64,000 nucleotides of DNA, taken from positions 1 to 64,000 of IMG/VR virus record IMGVR_UViG_3300031963_000072; one strand, given 5' to 3'. Source of the DNA: a virus. The notes beneath the pieces are model-generated. The model was not told the DNA's origin. It saw nothing but the letters and a program-made list of their open reading frames with translations, and did no database searches. The stretch's first letter is position 1. Every line of letters begins with the position of its first letter. This document shows positions 6,543-15,059 of the stretch, piece after piece. A program made the position numbers and the translations under genes.

Positions 6543-7141
6543 CTATTATATCCCATCCTCGTGGAGTGGATCCCATCTCCCCCTCGTGGCTTCTCGATCG
6601 CCTCAGATTCGAAGTAGTGAGTAGCATATTTCTTGATGAGTGCACGTTCATCAGCGATGTGTGGGATTCGTTTGGAGGAGATGTCTGGTGGGCCCAACCA
6701 GACGAGCACTGCGCCCGAATCTTCCACGATCTTCACGAACTCTCCGTAGAGAGTCTCGTACTTTTTGGAACGATCGTAGATGATCGCATCGTTGGTGCCG
6801 AGGGACACAACAACAAGCTCCGGTCGATTCCTCTCTAGGTCACTCTTGACCCATTTCATCCACTGGAAGATGGAAGTCCCACTCACCACATGGGACACGG
6901 GCATGTATCCGCCCTTCCGTGCGAGGGAGATGAACTGAGGTTCCATTCCCACCGCGAGTGAATCTCCAATGAGCATCACGGTGGCACCCGGGCTCACCGT
7001 TGGAAAGTACTGAGAACCACAATCGAACTCCCACTGCTCGTGTGGCACCTCTTGAGGTTTCACCTCTTCAGCCGCAGGAAGCGGCCTACTCACGCAAGAA
7101 ATTAACGCGATTGTTGTTAGGAATATTCCTGCTTTTGTCAC
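6479..7141 (-). CDS. SGNH/GDSL hydrolase lipoprotein
   Basis: 220 residues from a GTG that gives a clean lipoprotein signal MTKAGIFLTTIALISC; a TTG 36 bases earlier would spoil the signal. The mature protein carries the SGNH-family blocks: LIGDSLAVG with the nucleophile serine, SLGTNDAI with the asparagine, and GDGIHSTRMG near the C-terminus with the Asp and His. Such enzymes remove acyl groups from sugars, lipids or cell-wall polymers. As a lipid-anchored exported esterase from a phage it probably changes a surface polysaccharide or peptidoglycan of the infected cell; the substrate is unknown. Confidence 0.85.
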   Translation of the reverse strand: MTKAGIFLTTIALISCVSRPLPAAEEVKPQEVPHEQWEFDCGSQYFPTVSPGATVMLIGDSLAVGMEPQFISLARKGGYMPVSHVVSGTSIFQWMKWVKSDLERNRPELVVVSLGTNDAIIYDRSKKYETLYGEFVKIVEDSGAVLVWLGPPDISSKRIPHIADERALIKKYATHYFESEAIEKPRGGDGIHSTRMGYNRWMGAAWDWMIEQNILTKSDN

Positions 7142-7192
7142 GAAAGTAATATTATCACATAATTGATGGTTTTTCAATCAACTCTCCGCAAT

Positions 7193-7199
7193 ATAGTTA
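7193..7199 (+). promoter_or_regulatory. ATAGTTA late-promoter-like motif before yeaH
   Basis: Plus-strand ATAGTTA in the divergent gap between the SGNH gene and yeaH, ten bases before the ATG. No Shine-Dalgarno sequence follows it. Part of a recurrent set (consensus ATAnTTA) described in the findings. Confidence 0.4.
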
Positions 7200-7209
7200 T
7201 GATTAACGC

Positions 7210-8370
7210 ATGAGCATTTTCAAGGAACATCGAACAAACGCGGATAGAGTTGCGAGTGATCGCAGGAGGCACAAGGAGAAGATCGATAAGGCGATACGTG
7301 AGGGCATCCACCACATCGTTGCGGACGAATCGATCATCGGCCAGAACGGCAAGCAGAAGTTTCGTATCCCCGTTCGTGGTATTAAAGAGCACAAGTTCGT
7401 TTATGGAGATAACGGCAAGCAGGTTGGCTCCGCACCTGGGCGAGATGTGAGTAGAGGACAAAAGCTAGGTGGTAAGGATCGTGGTAAGCCTCAGAGACCT
7501 GATAAGCCTGGTAGTGAATCCGGTGAGGAGTACTATGATGTTGAGATGGGCCTTGATGAGCTCGCCGAGTACCTCTTCTCGGATCTTGGGCTCCCCGATC
7601 TCCAGAGAAAACAGCTCACGAACATCTCCTCACACAAGTTGAAGCGAAATGGATACAGGCCACAAGGCATCATTCCCCGCCTCGATCGAAAGAAATCCGC
7701 GATCGCCCGCATCAAGAGGATGAAGGCTGCAGGATTCGATCCTGAGACCGTTGAAGAAGGAGAAACGTTTCCCTTCCATGAAGATGATCTCAAGTACAGG
7801 CACTACAAACTAAAGGATGAACCATGCACCAACGCAGTTGTGTTCTTTGTGATGGATGTTTCCGGCTCAATGGACCAGAAGAAGAAGTTTCTCGCGAGGT
7901 CGTTCTGTTTCCTGATGTACCAGTTCCTCCGAACGAAGTATGAGAACATCGAGGTGGTGTTCATCACCCACGACGTGGAAGCCCATGAGGTGAACGAAGA
8001 GGCCTTCTTCACGAAGGGAACTTATGGCGGCACGATAGCGTCAACGGGTTTGGTGAAGGTGAATGAGATCATCGAGGAGCGTTTCCATCCGTCCGCCTGG
8101 AACCTCTATGCAGTGCACCTATCGGATGGTGATAACTTCGACTCAGATAATGGCAAGTACCTCGAAGCTCACGCGAAGCTGGAATCGATGGTGCAACTCT
8201 TTGGATATGTGGAGCTGGAACCCGAGAAGAGCTATATGGAGGAGAACAAACTCTCCAAGGTGTTGATGCCTCGGATACGAGAGAACTCCCGATGTGTTAC
8301 AATCCAGAGTAAAGATGATGTTTGGCCTGCGTTCAGGGAGATCCTCAACGCATCGAAGGGAGAGCAGTGA
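7210..8370 (+). CDS. yeaH: YeaH / DUF444 family protein with von Willebrand factor A domain
   Basis: 386 residues, close to the roughly 400-430 of bacterial YeaH. The N-terminus MSIFKEHRTNADRVASDRRR, then HHKxKIDKAI-like and RIPVRGIKEHKF, is typical of DUF444. The C-terminal half is a vWA domain whose MIDAS motif FFVMDVSGSMD starts at Asp216. In bacteria yeaH is encoded with the kinase gene yeaG and functions with SpoVR/YcgB in stress and nutrient-limitation responses; biochemical activity is unsettled. Here it is the first gene of a three-gene plus-strand operon, overlapping spoVR by one base. Confidence 0.9.
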   Translation: MSIFKEHRTNADRVASDRRRHKEKIDKAIREGIHHIVADESIIGQNGKQKFRIPVRGIKEHKFVYGDNGKQVGSAPGRDVSRGQKLGGKDRGKPQRPDKPGSESGEEYYDVEMGLDELAEYLFSDLGLPDLQRKQLTNISSHKLKRNGYRPQGIIPRLDRKKSAIARIKRMKAAGFDPETVEEGETFPFHEDDLKYRHYKLKDEPCTNAVVFFVMDVSGSMDQKKKFLARSFCFLMYQFLRTKYENIEVVFITHDVEAHEVNEEAFFTKGTYGGTIASTGLVKVNEIIEERFHPSAWNLYAVHLSDGDNFDSDNGKYLEAHAKLESMVQLFGYVELEPEKSYMEENKLSKVLMPRIRENSRCVTIQSKDDVWPAFREILNASKGEQ

Positions 8371-9668
8371 TGGATTACAACCTTTCTGACCTACAGGAAT
8401 GGGATGAGAAGATCTGTGCAATCGCACGGAAGCATGGACTTGATTGGTTTGACATAGAATACGAATTTATAGATTATTATTCAATGATTGGTGCCATGGC
8501 CTTTCACGGGTTGCCATCCCACTTCAACCACTGGAGTTTTGGCAAGTCCTTCGAGCGTACCCACCACATGTACAATGCGGGCCAGGAAGGTCTTCCATAT
8601 GAACTTATAATTAACTCAAATCCTTCGCTCGCCTACATGATGCGGGAGAACCCACTTCCTCTGCAGATCCTCATCATGGCCCACTGCGTTGGCCACTCCG
8701 ATTTCTTCAAGAACAACCGCACGTTTAAGGGAACACGTCCGGATACCATCGTTGGCAGGTCACGAGCCGCGAAGAAGCGGTTCCAATCCTATGTGGAAGA
8801 TCCCTCCATCGGAATTGATCTCGTGGAGCAGGTTATCGATTCGTGCCACGCGGTGCAGTTTCAGATCCAACGTCCCGGTGCGATACGCAGAACTCGGCAG
8901 GAGATCATCGACCACCACAAGGAGAAACTGAAGGAGGATCCTGAAGCGGATTGGCTCGACACCACGCACAATCCCCTCGAACCTGATTATGATATTCTCA
9001 GTTTCATTGCAGAAAATGGGCGGATACCCTCCTGGAAGCGAGACATCATTGAGGTGTGCAGAGATGAGGGGCGGTACTTTTGGCCACAGATCCAAACGAA
9101 GATCATGAATGAGGGCTGGGCCAGCTACTGGCACTACACCATCCTCCATGAGCTCGATCTCCCACCTGAGATCCACCTCGCATTCATCAAATCTCACAAC
9201 CAGGTGATCCGCCCCCACATCGGTGGCATCAATCCATACCACCTCGGTTTTCATCTCTTTCAACGCATCAAAGAGAGACACGGTGTGGATGAAATGTTCA
9301 TCGCCCGCGAGGTGCACCACGATGGAGCCTTCCTCCGTCAGTACCTCACCCAGGAGGATTGCGAGGAGTTGAACCTCTTCTCCTACTCGCGGAAGCCCAA
9401 CGAGGATGTATCGGTTGATGATGTTTCCGATGAGGAGGGGTGGGAGGAAGTGAAGCGCAACCTCGTTGCCCAGGTGGGCGGAGGCTCCATCCCTGTTCTC
9501 TTCGTGAACGATGTGCGGAAGGATGGTTCCATGGCTCTCGGTCACGAGCACGATGGTCGAGACCTCGACATGAAGGAACTAAAGGCCACCCTCCAGCACG
9601 TAAAAACATTGTGGGAATACGATGTTAATTTGGACACAATTATTGACGGAAAGTACATGAAGTTCTGA
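8370..9668 (+). CDS. spoVR: SpoVR / YcgB family protein
   Basis: 432 residues, slightly shorter than the roughly 470-510 of bacterial YcgB/SpoVR. Recognisable blocks are FDIEYEFIDYYSMIGAMAF, the strongly conserved MPSHFxHWSFGK-like GLPSHFNHWSFGKSFER, NPSLAYMM, and EGWASYWHYTILHEL. SpoVR was named for a sporulation cortex phenotype in Bacillus; in proteobacteria YcgB belongs to the stationary-phase regulon. The gene starts at ATGGATTAC, whose A is the last base of the yeaH stop, so translation is coupled. Confidence 0.93.
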   Translation: MDYNLSDLQEWDEKICAIARKHGLDWFDIEYEFIDYYSMIGAMAFHGLPSHFNHWSFGKSFERTHHMYNAGQEGLPYELIINSNPSLAYMMRENPLPLQILIMAHCVGHSDFFKNNRTFKGTRPDTIVGRSRAAKKRFQSYVEDPSIGIDLVEQVIDSCHAVQFQIQRPGAIRRTRQEIIDHHKEKLKEDPEADWLDTTHNPLEPDYDILSFIAENGRIPSWKRDIIEVCRDEGRYFWPQIQTKIMNEGWASYWHYTILHELDLPPEIHLAFIKSHNQVIRPHIGGINPYHLGFHLFQRIKERHGVDEMFIAREVHHDGAFLRQYLTQEDCEELNLFSYSRKPNEDVSVDDVSDEEGWEEVKRNLVAQVGGGSIPVLFVNDVRKDGSMALGHEHDGRDLDMKELKATLQHVKTLWEYDVNLDTIIDGKYMKF

Positions 9669-9714
9669 TTTTTTGATTACAATAAACACACCTACTGCGA
9701 GGAACACCTGAAAA

Positions 9715-11649
9715 ATGAGCGTAAAGAACACACTCCTGAAGAAGATCACAGAAGCACGAGAGAAATCAGCGAACGAGAAGAAGTTCGAAGGCAACCTTCT
9801 CGATTACATAGAGCTGGTTGAGGCAGATCCATCGATCGTGAAAACAGCACACCAGCGGCTCAACGATGCCCTCACGGAGCATGGATCCTACGTGATGCCG
9901 GACTCAGATCCGAGGAAGCATAAGATCTTCGACGGAGAGAACATCAAGATCCACAAGTACTTCGAGGGTGAGTTCTTCGGAATGGAGAAAGTCCTTGCGA
10001 AGGTGATGAACTTCCTCGATTCTGCCGCCCATCGTGGTGAGGAATCTCGTCAGGTACTCCTCTTCATGGGCCCTGTCGGTGCAGGTAAGTCAGCCCTTAC
10101 GGAGCACATCAAACGTGCCTTGGAAGGTAAGAAGTATTACCACCTGAAGGGAGATCCCCACCGTGGTGAACCACTTCAGCTAATCCCGCGCTCCCTCCGC
10201 GGAGATTTCGAATCCGCCCTTGGAGTGAAGATTGAGGGTGACATCTCACCAGTAGCTCGCCACAAGCTCCTCAATGAGCTCGGCGGTAAGTACGAGAACT
10301 TTGCGGTGGAAGAATCATCCTTCTCCCAGCGTGCTCGAAGGGGTGTGGGTGTGGTTCCTCCCATGGATGCCAACTCACAGGATGTTTCGGTCCTCATCGG
10401 ATCAGTTGACATCTCCAAGTTGGACAAGTATGCAGAGGATGATCCTCGTGCTCTCTCCCTCAACGGTGCATTCAACGTAGGTAACCGTGGCATCGTGGAG
10501 CTCGTCGAGGTGTTCAAGAATGAGATCGAGTTCCTCCACACAATCATCACCGCGACACAGGAGAAGAGAGTTCCCTCGCCTGGTAAGTCGGACATGTTGC
10601 ACTTCGACGGTGTTATCATCGCCCACTGTAACGAGGCCGAGTGGAATCGTTTCCAGAGCGAGCACACCAATGAGGCCATCCTCGATCGCATCGTGAAGGT
10701 CTCTGTTCCCTACTGCCTCGAGTTGAACCAGGAGATGAAGATCTACGAGAAGATGCTCTCCAAGTCGGACTTCAAGCACCACATCGCTCCGCACACCCTC
10801 AAGGTGGCCTCGATGTTCTCCGTCATGTCACGTCTCAAGCCCTCGGCCAAGTGTGATCCACTCACCAAGATGAAGATATACAATGGTGAAGAGGTGCTGG
10901 AGAAGGGGCGTGTCAAGAAGGTGGACATCAAGGACCTCCGCGAGGAGGCGAAGCACGAGGGCATGGACGGAATCTCCACCCGCTTCGTGACGAAATCCAT
11001 CGACCATGCTCTTTCCAACTCTGAGAAGGGCATTGTGACGCCAATCTCCGTGATGGACTCGCTCACGAAGATGGTGAAGGAACAGATCACAGATGAGGCC
11101 TTCAAGAAGACCTGCCTCGAACTCCTCCAGAAGACTGTCCGAGACGAGTACCTCAAGATCCTCGAGACCGAGATCGCTAAGGCCTTCGTCACCGCCTACG
11201 AGGAACAGGCCCAGTCGCTCTTCAACTCCTACCTCGACAACGCTGAGGCCTACGTAACCCGTGCCAAGGTGAAGGACAAGGTCACGAAAGAGGAACGCCT
11301 TCCAGACGAGGAGTTCATGAAGTCGATCGAGGAGAACATTGGAATCGCAGGCTCAGCCAAGGATGGCTTCCGTGGCGATGTTACCGCCTACATGTTCGCG
11401 AAGATGAGGCGAGGCGATAAGGTGGATTACAGGGCCTACGAACCCCTCCGTGAGGCCATCGAGACCTACCTCATCAACTCCGTCAAGTCCTTCGCTCGTA
11501 TCGTGACGAAGTCCAAGTCACGTGACAAGGAACAGCAGGAGAAGTACTCAGAGATGGTCACGACAATGTGCAAGGACTACGGTTACACGCCGGAATCTGC
11601 TGAGGAAATACTTGCGTTTGCCGCGAACAACCTCTGGAGAGATTCTTAG
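9715..11649 (+). CDS. prkA: PrkA / YeaG family serine protein kinase (AAA+ ATPase)
   Basis: 644 residues, the usual length for PrkA/YeaG. The N-terminal AAA-type domain has Walker A GPVGAGKSAL with Lys125, preceded by HKYFEGEFFGMEKVLAKV, and YHLKGDPHRGEPLQLIP after it; the C-terminal part is the PrkA kinase-like domain. In E. coli YeaG responds to nitrogen starvation and affects sigma-S-dependent adaptation. It is preceded by a 46-base gap and followed by a strong hairpin terminator. Unlike many genes here it has high GC and consistent codon use with yeaH and spoVR, which suggests acquisition of the three as one block. Confidence 0.93.
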   Translation: MSVKNTLLKKITEAREKSANEKKFEGNLLDYIELVEADPSIVKTAHQRLNDALTEHGSYVMPDSDPRKHKIFDGENIKIHKYFEGEFFGMEKVLAKVMNFLDSAAHRGEESRQVLLFMGPVGAGKSALTEHIKRALEGKKYYHLKGDPHRGEPLQLIPRSLRGDFESALGVKIEGDISPVARHKLLNELGGKYENFAVEESSFSQRARRGVGVVPPMDANSQDVSVLIGSVDISKLDKYAEDDPRALSLNGAFNVGNRGIVELVEVFKNEIEFLHTIITATQEKRVPSPGKSDMLHFDGVIIAHCNEAEWNRFQSEHTNEAILDRIVKVSVPYCLELNQEMKIYEKMLSKSDFKHHIAPHTLKVASMFSVMSRLKPSAKCDPLTKMKIYNGEEVLEKGRVKKVDIKDLREEAKHEGMDGISTRFVTKSIDHALSNSEKGIVTPISVMDSLTKMVKEQITDEAFKKTCLELLQKTVRDEYLKILETEIAKAFVTAYEEQAQSLFNSYLDNAEAYVTRAKVKDKVTKEERLPDEEFMKSIEENIGIAGSAKDGFRGDVTAYMFAKMRRGDKVDYRAYEPLREAIETYLINSVKSFARIVTKSKSRDKEQQEKYSEMVTTMCKDYGYTPESAEEILAFAANNLWRDS

Positions 11650-11670
11650 TCAATCTCTAAAAGCAAGAAA

Positions 11671-11699
11671 GGCTCAGAGGATTCCTCTGAGCCTTTTTT
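11671..11699 (+). terminator. Rho-independent terminator, probably bidirectional
   Basis: A 10-base-pair stem GGCTCAGAGG / CCTCTGAGCC with a 3-base loop is followed by TTTTTT on the plus strand; on the minus strand the hairpin is also followed by a T-rich stretch. It separates prkA from the convergent ClpP-like gene. Confidence 0.9.
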
Positions 11700-11703
11700 A
11701 GTA

Positions 11704-12306
11704 TCAGCCGAACGAATATTCTACATCAATCTTTAACTTTAGTTCCGGAACACGCAGGTGGTTGGCCAATCCATGCGATTGAGCCTCCGTGGCATCGAGG
11801 TACCAGTCCGCGTGAGAACGCTCGTGGATCATCTTGAGGAAGTATTCCTCTTCCTTGCCGCAGTTGGTTGCCATCTCCCGGTATAGCCATTGGTTCAATC
11901 GATCGGATTCCTTGGCATCCGCCTTGATCTCCTCCACCTTGCCGTGCGCTCCGGTGGAGACATCGTGGATCATGATGGTTGCGTGCTTATCCATGTAGCG
12001 GTGGCCGAAGGCACCGAAGGAGAAGAGGAGGGCACCACAACTCATCGCTTTGCCCTGAACGATCGTGGCCACCGGGATCTTGGAGGCCTTGATGTTGGCC
12101 ACCATGGAGAGGAGGGAGTAGACTTGCCCCCCATAAGAATCTATAATGACGGGCACGATGGGTTGGCCGGTGTTCTGAGCCTCACTCATCGAGTCAGAGA
12201 ACTTCTTTGCCGATTCTTCATCGAACTTATTCACTCGAATCACCACGGGTTGCTTCCGCAGTTCCACTTCACCGATCAGTTTCGAAATATCTCGTAGTAC
12301 GTTCAT
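11704..12306 (-). CDS. ClpP-like serine protease (S14 family)
   Basis: 200 residues, the size of ClpP. The family blocks are present in order: PVIIDSYGGQVYS, QGKAMSCGALLFSFG with nucleophile Ser89, TIMIHDVSTG with His114, and YLDATEAQSHGLAN, where the aspartate of the triad belongs. In phages, ClpP-type proteins act as prohead maturation proteases or as host-like Clp peptidases. The many genes here with cleavable-looking capsid-targeting helices make a head-maturation role attractive, but no capsid gene is adjacent. Overlaps the upstream glycosylase gene by ATGA. Confidence 0.85.
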   Translation of the reverse strand: MNVLRDISKLIGEVELRKQPVVIRVNKFDEESAKKFSDSMSEAQNTGQPIVPVIIDSYGGQVYSLLSMVANIKASKIPVATIVQGKAMSCGALLFSFGAFGHRYMDKHATIMIHDVSTGAHGKVEEIKADAKESDRLNQWLYREMATNCGKEEEYFLKMIHERSHADWYLDATEAQSHGLANHLRVPELKLKIDVEYSFG

Positions 12307-12716
12307 GTGTGCTTCTTTCTCCAGTTGTAGTATCTAACCAAGGCGTGATCACGGGGAGGAGCGGGAGGCAGTGTTCCCTTCACGAAGATCTCCCAGGCTG
12401 CAGCAGCATAATCACCGATGCCTGGGAGCTCCTTCGCATGCTGCCAGTTTGACCCCAGATAATATTGCGACATTTTTATTAGGTTACTAGCCCTCCTATT
12501 TCCAAAGCCTAATCTGACAATGACCTGGGCCAACTCTCCGTGGTCTGCCGCGGCCATGGCCTTAGCATCTGGATACTTTGAAAACAATCGTGGCAACACT
12601 TTCTCCATGGCAGCCCGTGTGGTGCAGTTGAGAAGCATGCAGGCGACAAGCAGCTTCCATTCATTGGGCCACAAGTCCTCTTGAATGAGAGAGTAAGGAG
12701 AACGGGGAGGTATCAT
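12303..12716 (-). CDS. MBD4-like mismatch-specific DNA glycosylase (HhH-GPD)
   Basis: 137 residues. The sequence follows the catalytic domain of animal MBD4 over nearly its whole length: PPRSPYSLIQEDLW, EWKLLVACMLLNCTT, the helix-hairpin-helix ELPGIGDYAAAAWEIF, and RDHALVRYYNW, where the aspartate matches the catalytic Asp of MBD4. MBD4 removes T or U opposite G. There is no methyl-CpG-binding domain and no iron-sulphur cysteine cluster. It probably repairs deaminated cytosines in phage or host DNA. Located between the ClpP-like gene and a pyrophosphorylase-like gene with 4-base overlaps on both sides. Confidence 0.85.
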   Translation of the reverse strand: MIPPRSPYSLIQEDLWPNEWKLLVACMLLNCTTRAAMEKVLPRLFSKYPDAKAMAAADHGELAQVIVRLGFGNRRASNLIKMSQYYLGSNWQHAKELPGIGDYAAAAWEIFVKGTLPPAPPRDHALVRYYNWRKKHT

Positions 12717-13687
12717 CCTGTGTATCTTCTAGAAGTATGAACAAAGTTGGATTGAAAGTTAGCAGTCAAATCACACAGTGTTCTTTCAAAGAATACGACA
12801 GATTTTTTATCTTGGACTACTTTCCTCCTGTGCCATTTCCACTTAAAGGAGTCAAAATCCAAAGAGCAATTAAAAATTGTAGTCCCTGAATATGCCAAGT
12901 TTAAATCTTCGGAATCCGCAAAAGAAGAAAATCTATGCATCTCAACAAGCTGTTCAAATCCTCCGTGCATACACAGAAGCGGTCTGTCATCTCCGTCTAG
13001 CTTTTCTGTAACTTCACAAGTAACGTTGTTTTTTGACAAGATGTGATGCCCTAGAACAGAAGGCTTAGCACCAAGCAAATTTTCTTTGCTGCACGCAACT
13101 ATATACTCGCCGCCGTGGGACAAAAAATCATTGTATATCTCTGAGTTTTTAATTGAACTTATAAGATCTCCTGATCCGCACGGCCTGAGTACGGGACAAG
13201 ACTCCCTAATCTCGAGCAAATTGTCTGCTCTAAGCAGGAAGGTCTGATAGCTGAAGATTAAAGCTGCTTTACTTCCTACTGATTCACATATCTTTCTCAC
13301 GGCATCTTCGTGGGAAGGATCGACCAAAATCCAGACTTCTTTCACCCACGAAAGACGCATCAAGATCATTCCTAGCTGAGAAATATTAGAAGCTGGCAAC
13401 TCCGAAAGAAGATTTTCATGACAAATAACAGCGTGAGCAGCTTTCCCAGATACGAGTGCTTCTCGTCCCGTCCAAAAAGAATCTAGCTCAATGTGTTCAT
13501 GCTTAATAAGATTGCATTCAGTTGGTGCTTCGGGTGAAACAACAGTGTAGTCTCTTGGCTTTGATACAAGATCTAGAAAGTCAGCTATCTCTAGACCCCC
13601 ATCTCTATTTACTCTTTCGATGCAATCTACGGGTAGATTTTCAAGTTGTTCTTGTAGCTCAGAAAGAAATCCCGGGAATGATTTCAT
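12713..13687 (-). CDS. UDP-sugar pyrophosphorylase-like protein (UDPGP family)
   Basis: 324 residues. Several blocks match UDP-GlcNAc / UDP-glucose pyrophosphorylases in order: FSYQTFLLRAD, RPCGSGDLISSIKNSEIYND (usual P-x-G-H-G-D), YIVACSKENLLGAKPSVLGH, NVTCEVTEKL, and a late WHRRKVV ... FFERTLCDL. The G-rich N-terminal nucleotide-binding loop (GGxGTRLG) is not evident, and His is replaced in the PxGHGD motif, so activity is doubtful. With two sugar epimerases in the window it might serve sugar-nucleotide synthesis. Only the family relation is proposed. Confidence 0.5.
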   Translation of the reverse strand: MKSFPGFLSELQEQLENLPVDCIERVNRDGGLEIADFLDLVSKPRDYTVVSPEAPTECNLIKHEHIELDSFWTGREALVSGKAAHAVICHENLLSELPASNISQLGMILMRLSWVKEVWILVDPSHEDAVRKICESVGSKAALIFSYQTFLLRADNLLEIRESCPVLRPCGSGDLISSIKNSEIYNDFLSHGGEYIVACSKENLLGAKPSVLGHHILSKNNVTCEVTEKLDGDDRPLLCMHGGFEQLVEMHRFSSFADSEDLNLAYSGTTIFNCSLDFDSFKWKWHRRKVVQDKKSVVFFERTLCDLTANFQSNFVHTSRRYTG

Positions 13688-13717
13688 GAACCTTATTGTA
13701 TTTAATAACTCACAATT

Positions 13718-14566
13718 TTATAATGTCAATTTGTCGCCTTGAATGCACTGCAGGACTTTTCTGAAAGAATCCCCGTACTGGGAGCGTAGCAGAGTCTCCG
13801 GATCTTCCCACTTTGCTATTCCTTCATGAGAGGAAGTTAATTGACCTGAGAACTTAACGGCTCTGAAGAAGTAGATGTTTTTCTCGCCCATCTTTTGCTT
13901 GCACAAATAAACAAGCTTGTCTGCGACGATTCCTGTTTCTTCATACAGCTCTCTTGCGGCAGCATCTTCAGGCGTTTCTCCCACCTCGATGCCACCTCCA
14001 GGCATGTTCATATTTTTTATGTCGCCGCCTCGAGAAACAGCGAGAACTTTATTGCCCGAAGTTACTAAAACTATAGATGCGCCATCTACGGCAGGAACCT
14101 CTTCTGAAGCCAAGTCTTTTTCAAGTGAGGAATTTAGACTTCTTACACTTTGTGCATTCCTGATATTGCCTGGTGCTTCATATCTACGCAGACCAGACAT
14201 TGAAAAATCACTATCCATCTCTAGGAGGGGAGAAGACTTTAGCCTACTGTGAAATTTTTTCTTAAGTGCTCTTGAAAGCAGCTTTCTTGTAACTTTTTGG
14301 TCTCCGCCTGATCTACGAAAAAATTCTTTGTATTTCTCAGAAGCGTAATTCCTAATGTCACTCTCAAGGTCATCTTTAACCTCTACACCGTATATCTCTT
14401 CCGCCATCTCGAGCCAGCCGTCGACGACGTCGTTTATGTTTGTAGTCTTCGTAAAAAAAGATCTCATGAGATCTTTTGCAGAAGCTGATCCTCTTTCTCT
14501 GTCTTTTAGGTAAAAAATTCCCTCTAGAACCTCTTCTACGTACTCTTTTAAAAGTTGATTTTTCAT
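13718..14566 (-). CDS. Nudix hydrolase with N-terminal capsid-targeting-like helix
   Basis: 282 residues. The C-terminal half is a Nudix domain with an intact box from Gly191 to Ile213 (GxxxxxE, then REL-YEETGI), preceded by ASIVLVTSGNKVLAVSRGG. The N-terminal 150 residues are helical and begin MKNQLLKEYVEEVLE, the short amphipathic motif shared by about 20 proteins here. That combination suggests a nucleotide-diphosphate hydrolase packaged in the virion, or a structural protein with a Nudix domain; substrate unknown. Overlaps the next gene upstream by ATGA. Confidence 0.8.
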   Translation of the reverse strand: MKNQLLKEYVEEVLEGIFYLKDRERGSASAKDLMRSFFTKTTNINDVVDGWLEMAEEIYGVEVKDDLESDIRNYASEKYKEFFRRSGGDQKVTRKLLSRALKKKFHSRLKSSPLLEMDSDFSMSGLRRYEAPGNIRNAQSVRSLNSSLEKDLASEEVPAVDGASIVLVTSGNKVLAVSRGGDIKNMNMPGGGIEVGETPEDAAARELYEETGIVADKLVYLCKQKMGEKNIYFFRAVKFSGQLTSSHEGIAKWEDPETLLRSQYGDSFRKVLQCIQGDKLTL

Positions 14567-15039
14567 GAAGAGCTCTTTTTGCTTTCAACAAACTTTCTTG
14601 TCATTCCTACGACATCAACGATCTGACCTGCAGCCCTTCGTGCATCGATCTCGAAAGGATTGTCATAGTAAGAATCGCTTCCCGTACATCCCAAAGAAAT
14701 ACCTGCTTGAATCCCGTAATAAAAAATAGGCCAAAAGATGCCGAGTCTCATCATCTGGTCAACATGCTTTTGTTCATGTCTAAGAACAATCATCTTGTCA
14801 GCAGGAGGATATTTGAGAACTACCACTTGACCCGTAGCATGCCCGGCCCAACGTGTCCACTGCTTTGCGAGCCACAATGGTATTTTATCGTTATTGATGG
14901 TCCACACAAGGGCATCACCTTCGACGCCATACCAACGATACCAACCAAGAGCCGTATACACTCCAACGTAGCAGAGGCCAAAAAGTGTAAGAGGAGAGGC
15001 CCATGCATAACCTAAGTACTTCTTTAAAGAACTCCACAT
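14563..15039 (-). CDS. Membrane-associated HEXXH putative metallopeptidase
   Basis: 158 residues. An N-terminal hydrophobic segment (PLTLFGLCYVGVYTALGWY) is followed by the zinc-binding motif RHEQKHVDQM and, about 40 residues later, NPFEIDARRAAG, where Glu could be the third ligand. A second hydrophobic stretch FWPIFYYGIQAGISLG lies between. The arrangement fits small gluzincin-like proteins of phages and bacteria whose role is unknown. The gene is coupled to the Nudix gene downstream. Confidence 0.65.
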   Translation of the reverse strand: MWSSLKKYLGYAWASPLTLFGLCYVGVYTALGWYRWYGVEGDALVWTINNDKIPLWLAKQWTRWAGHATGQVVVLKYPPADKMIVLRHEQKHVDQMMRLGIFWPIFYYGIQAGISLGCTGSDSYYDNPFEIDARRAAGQIVDVVGMTRKFVESKKSSS

Positions 15040-15059
15040 GATGCCTGTCTCCCGTTAAA

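Noticed and set aside
8760-9551. 263-codon minus-strand frame opposite spoVR
   Set aside because: It is antisense to a clearly homologous gene and has no family similarity; high GC produces long open antisense frames here.
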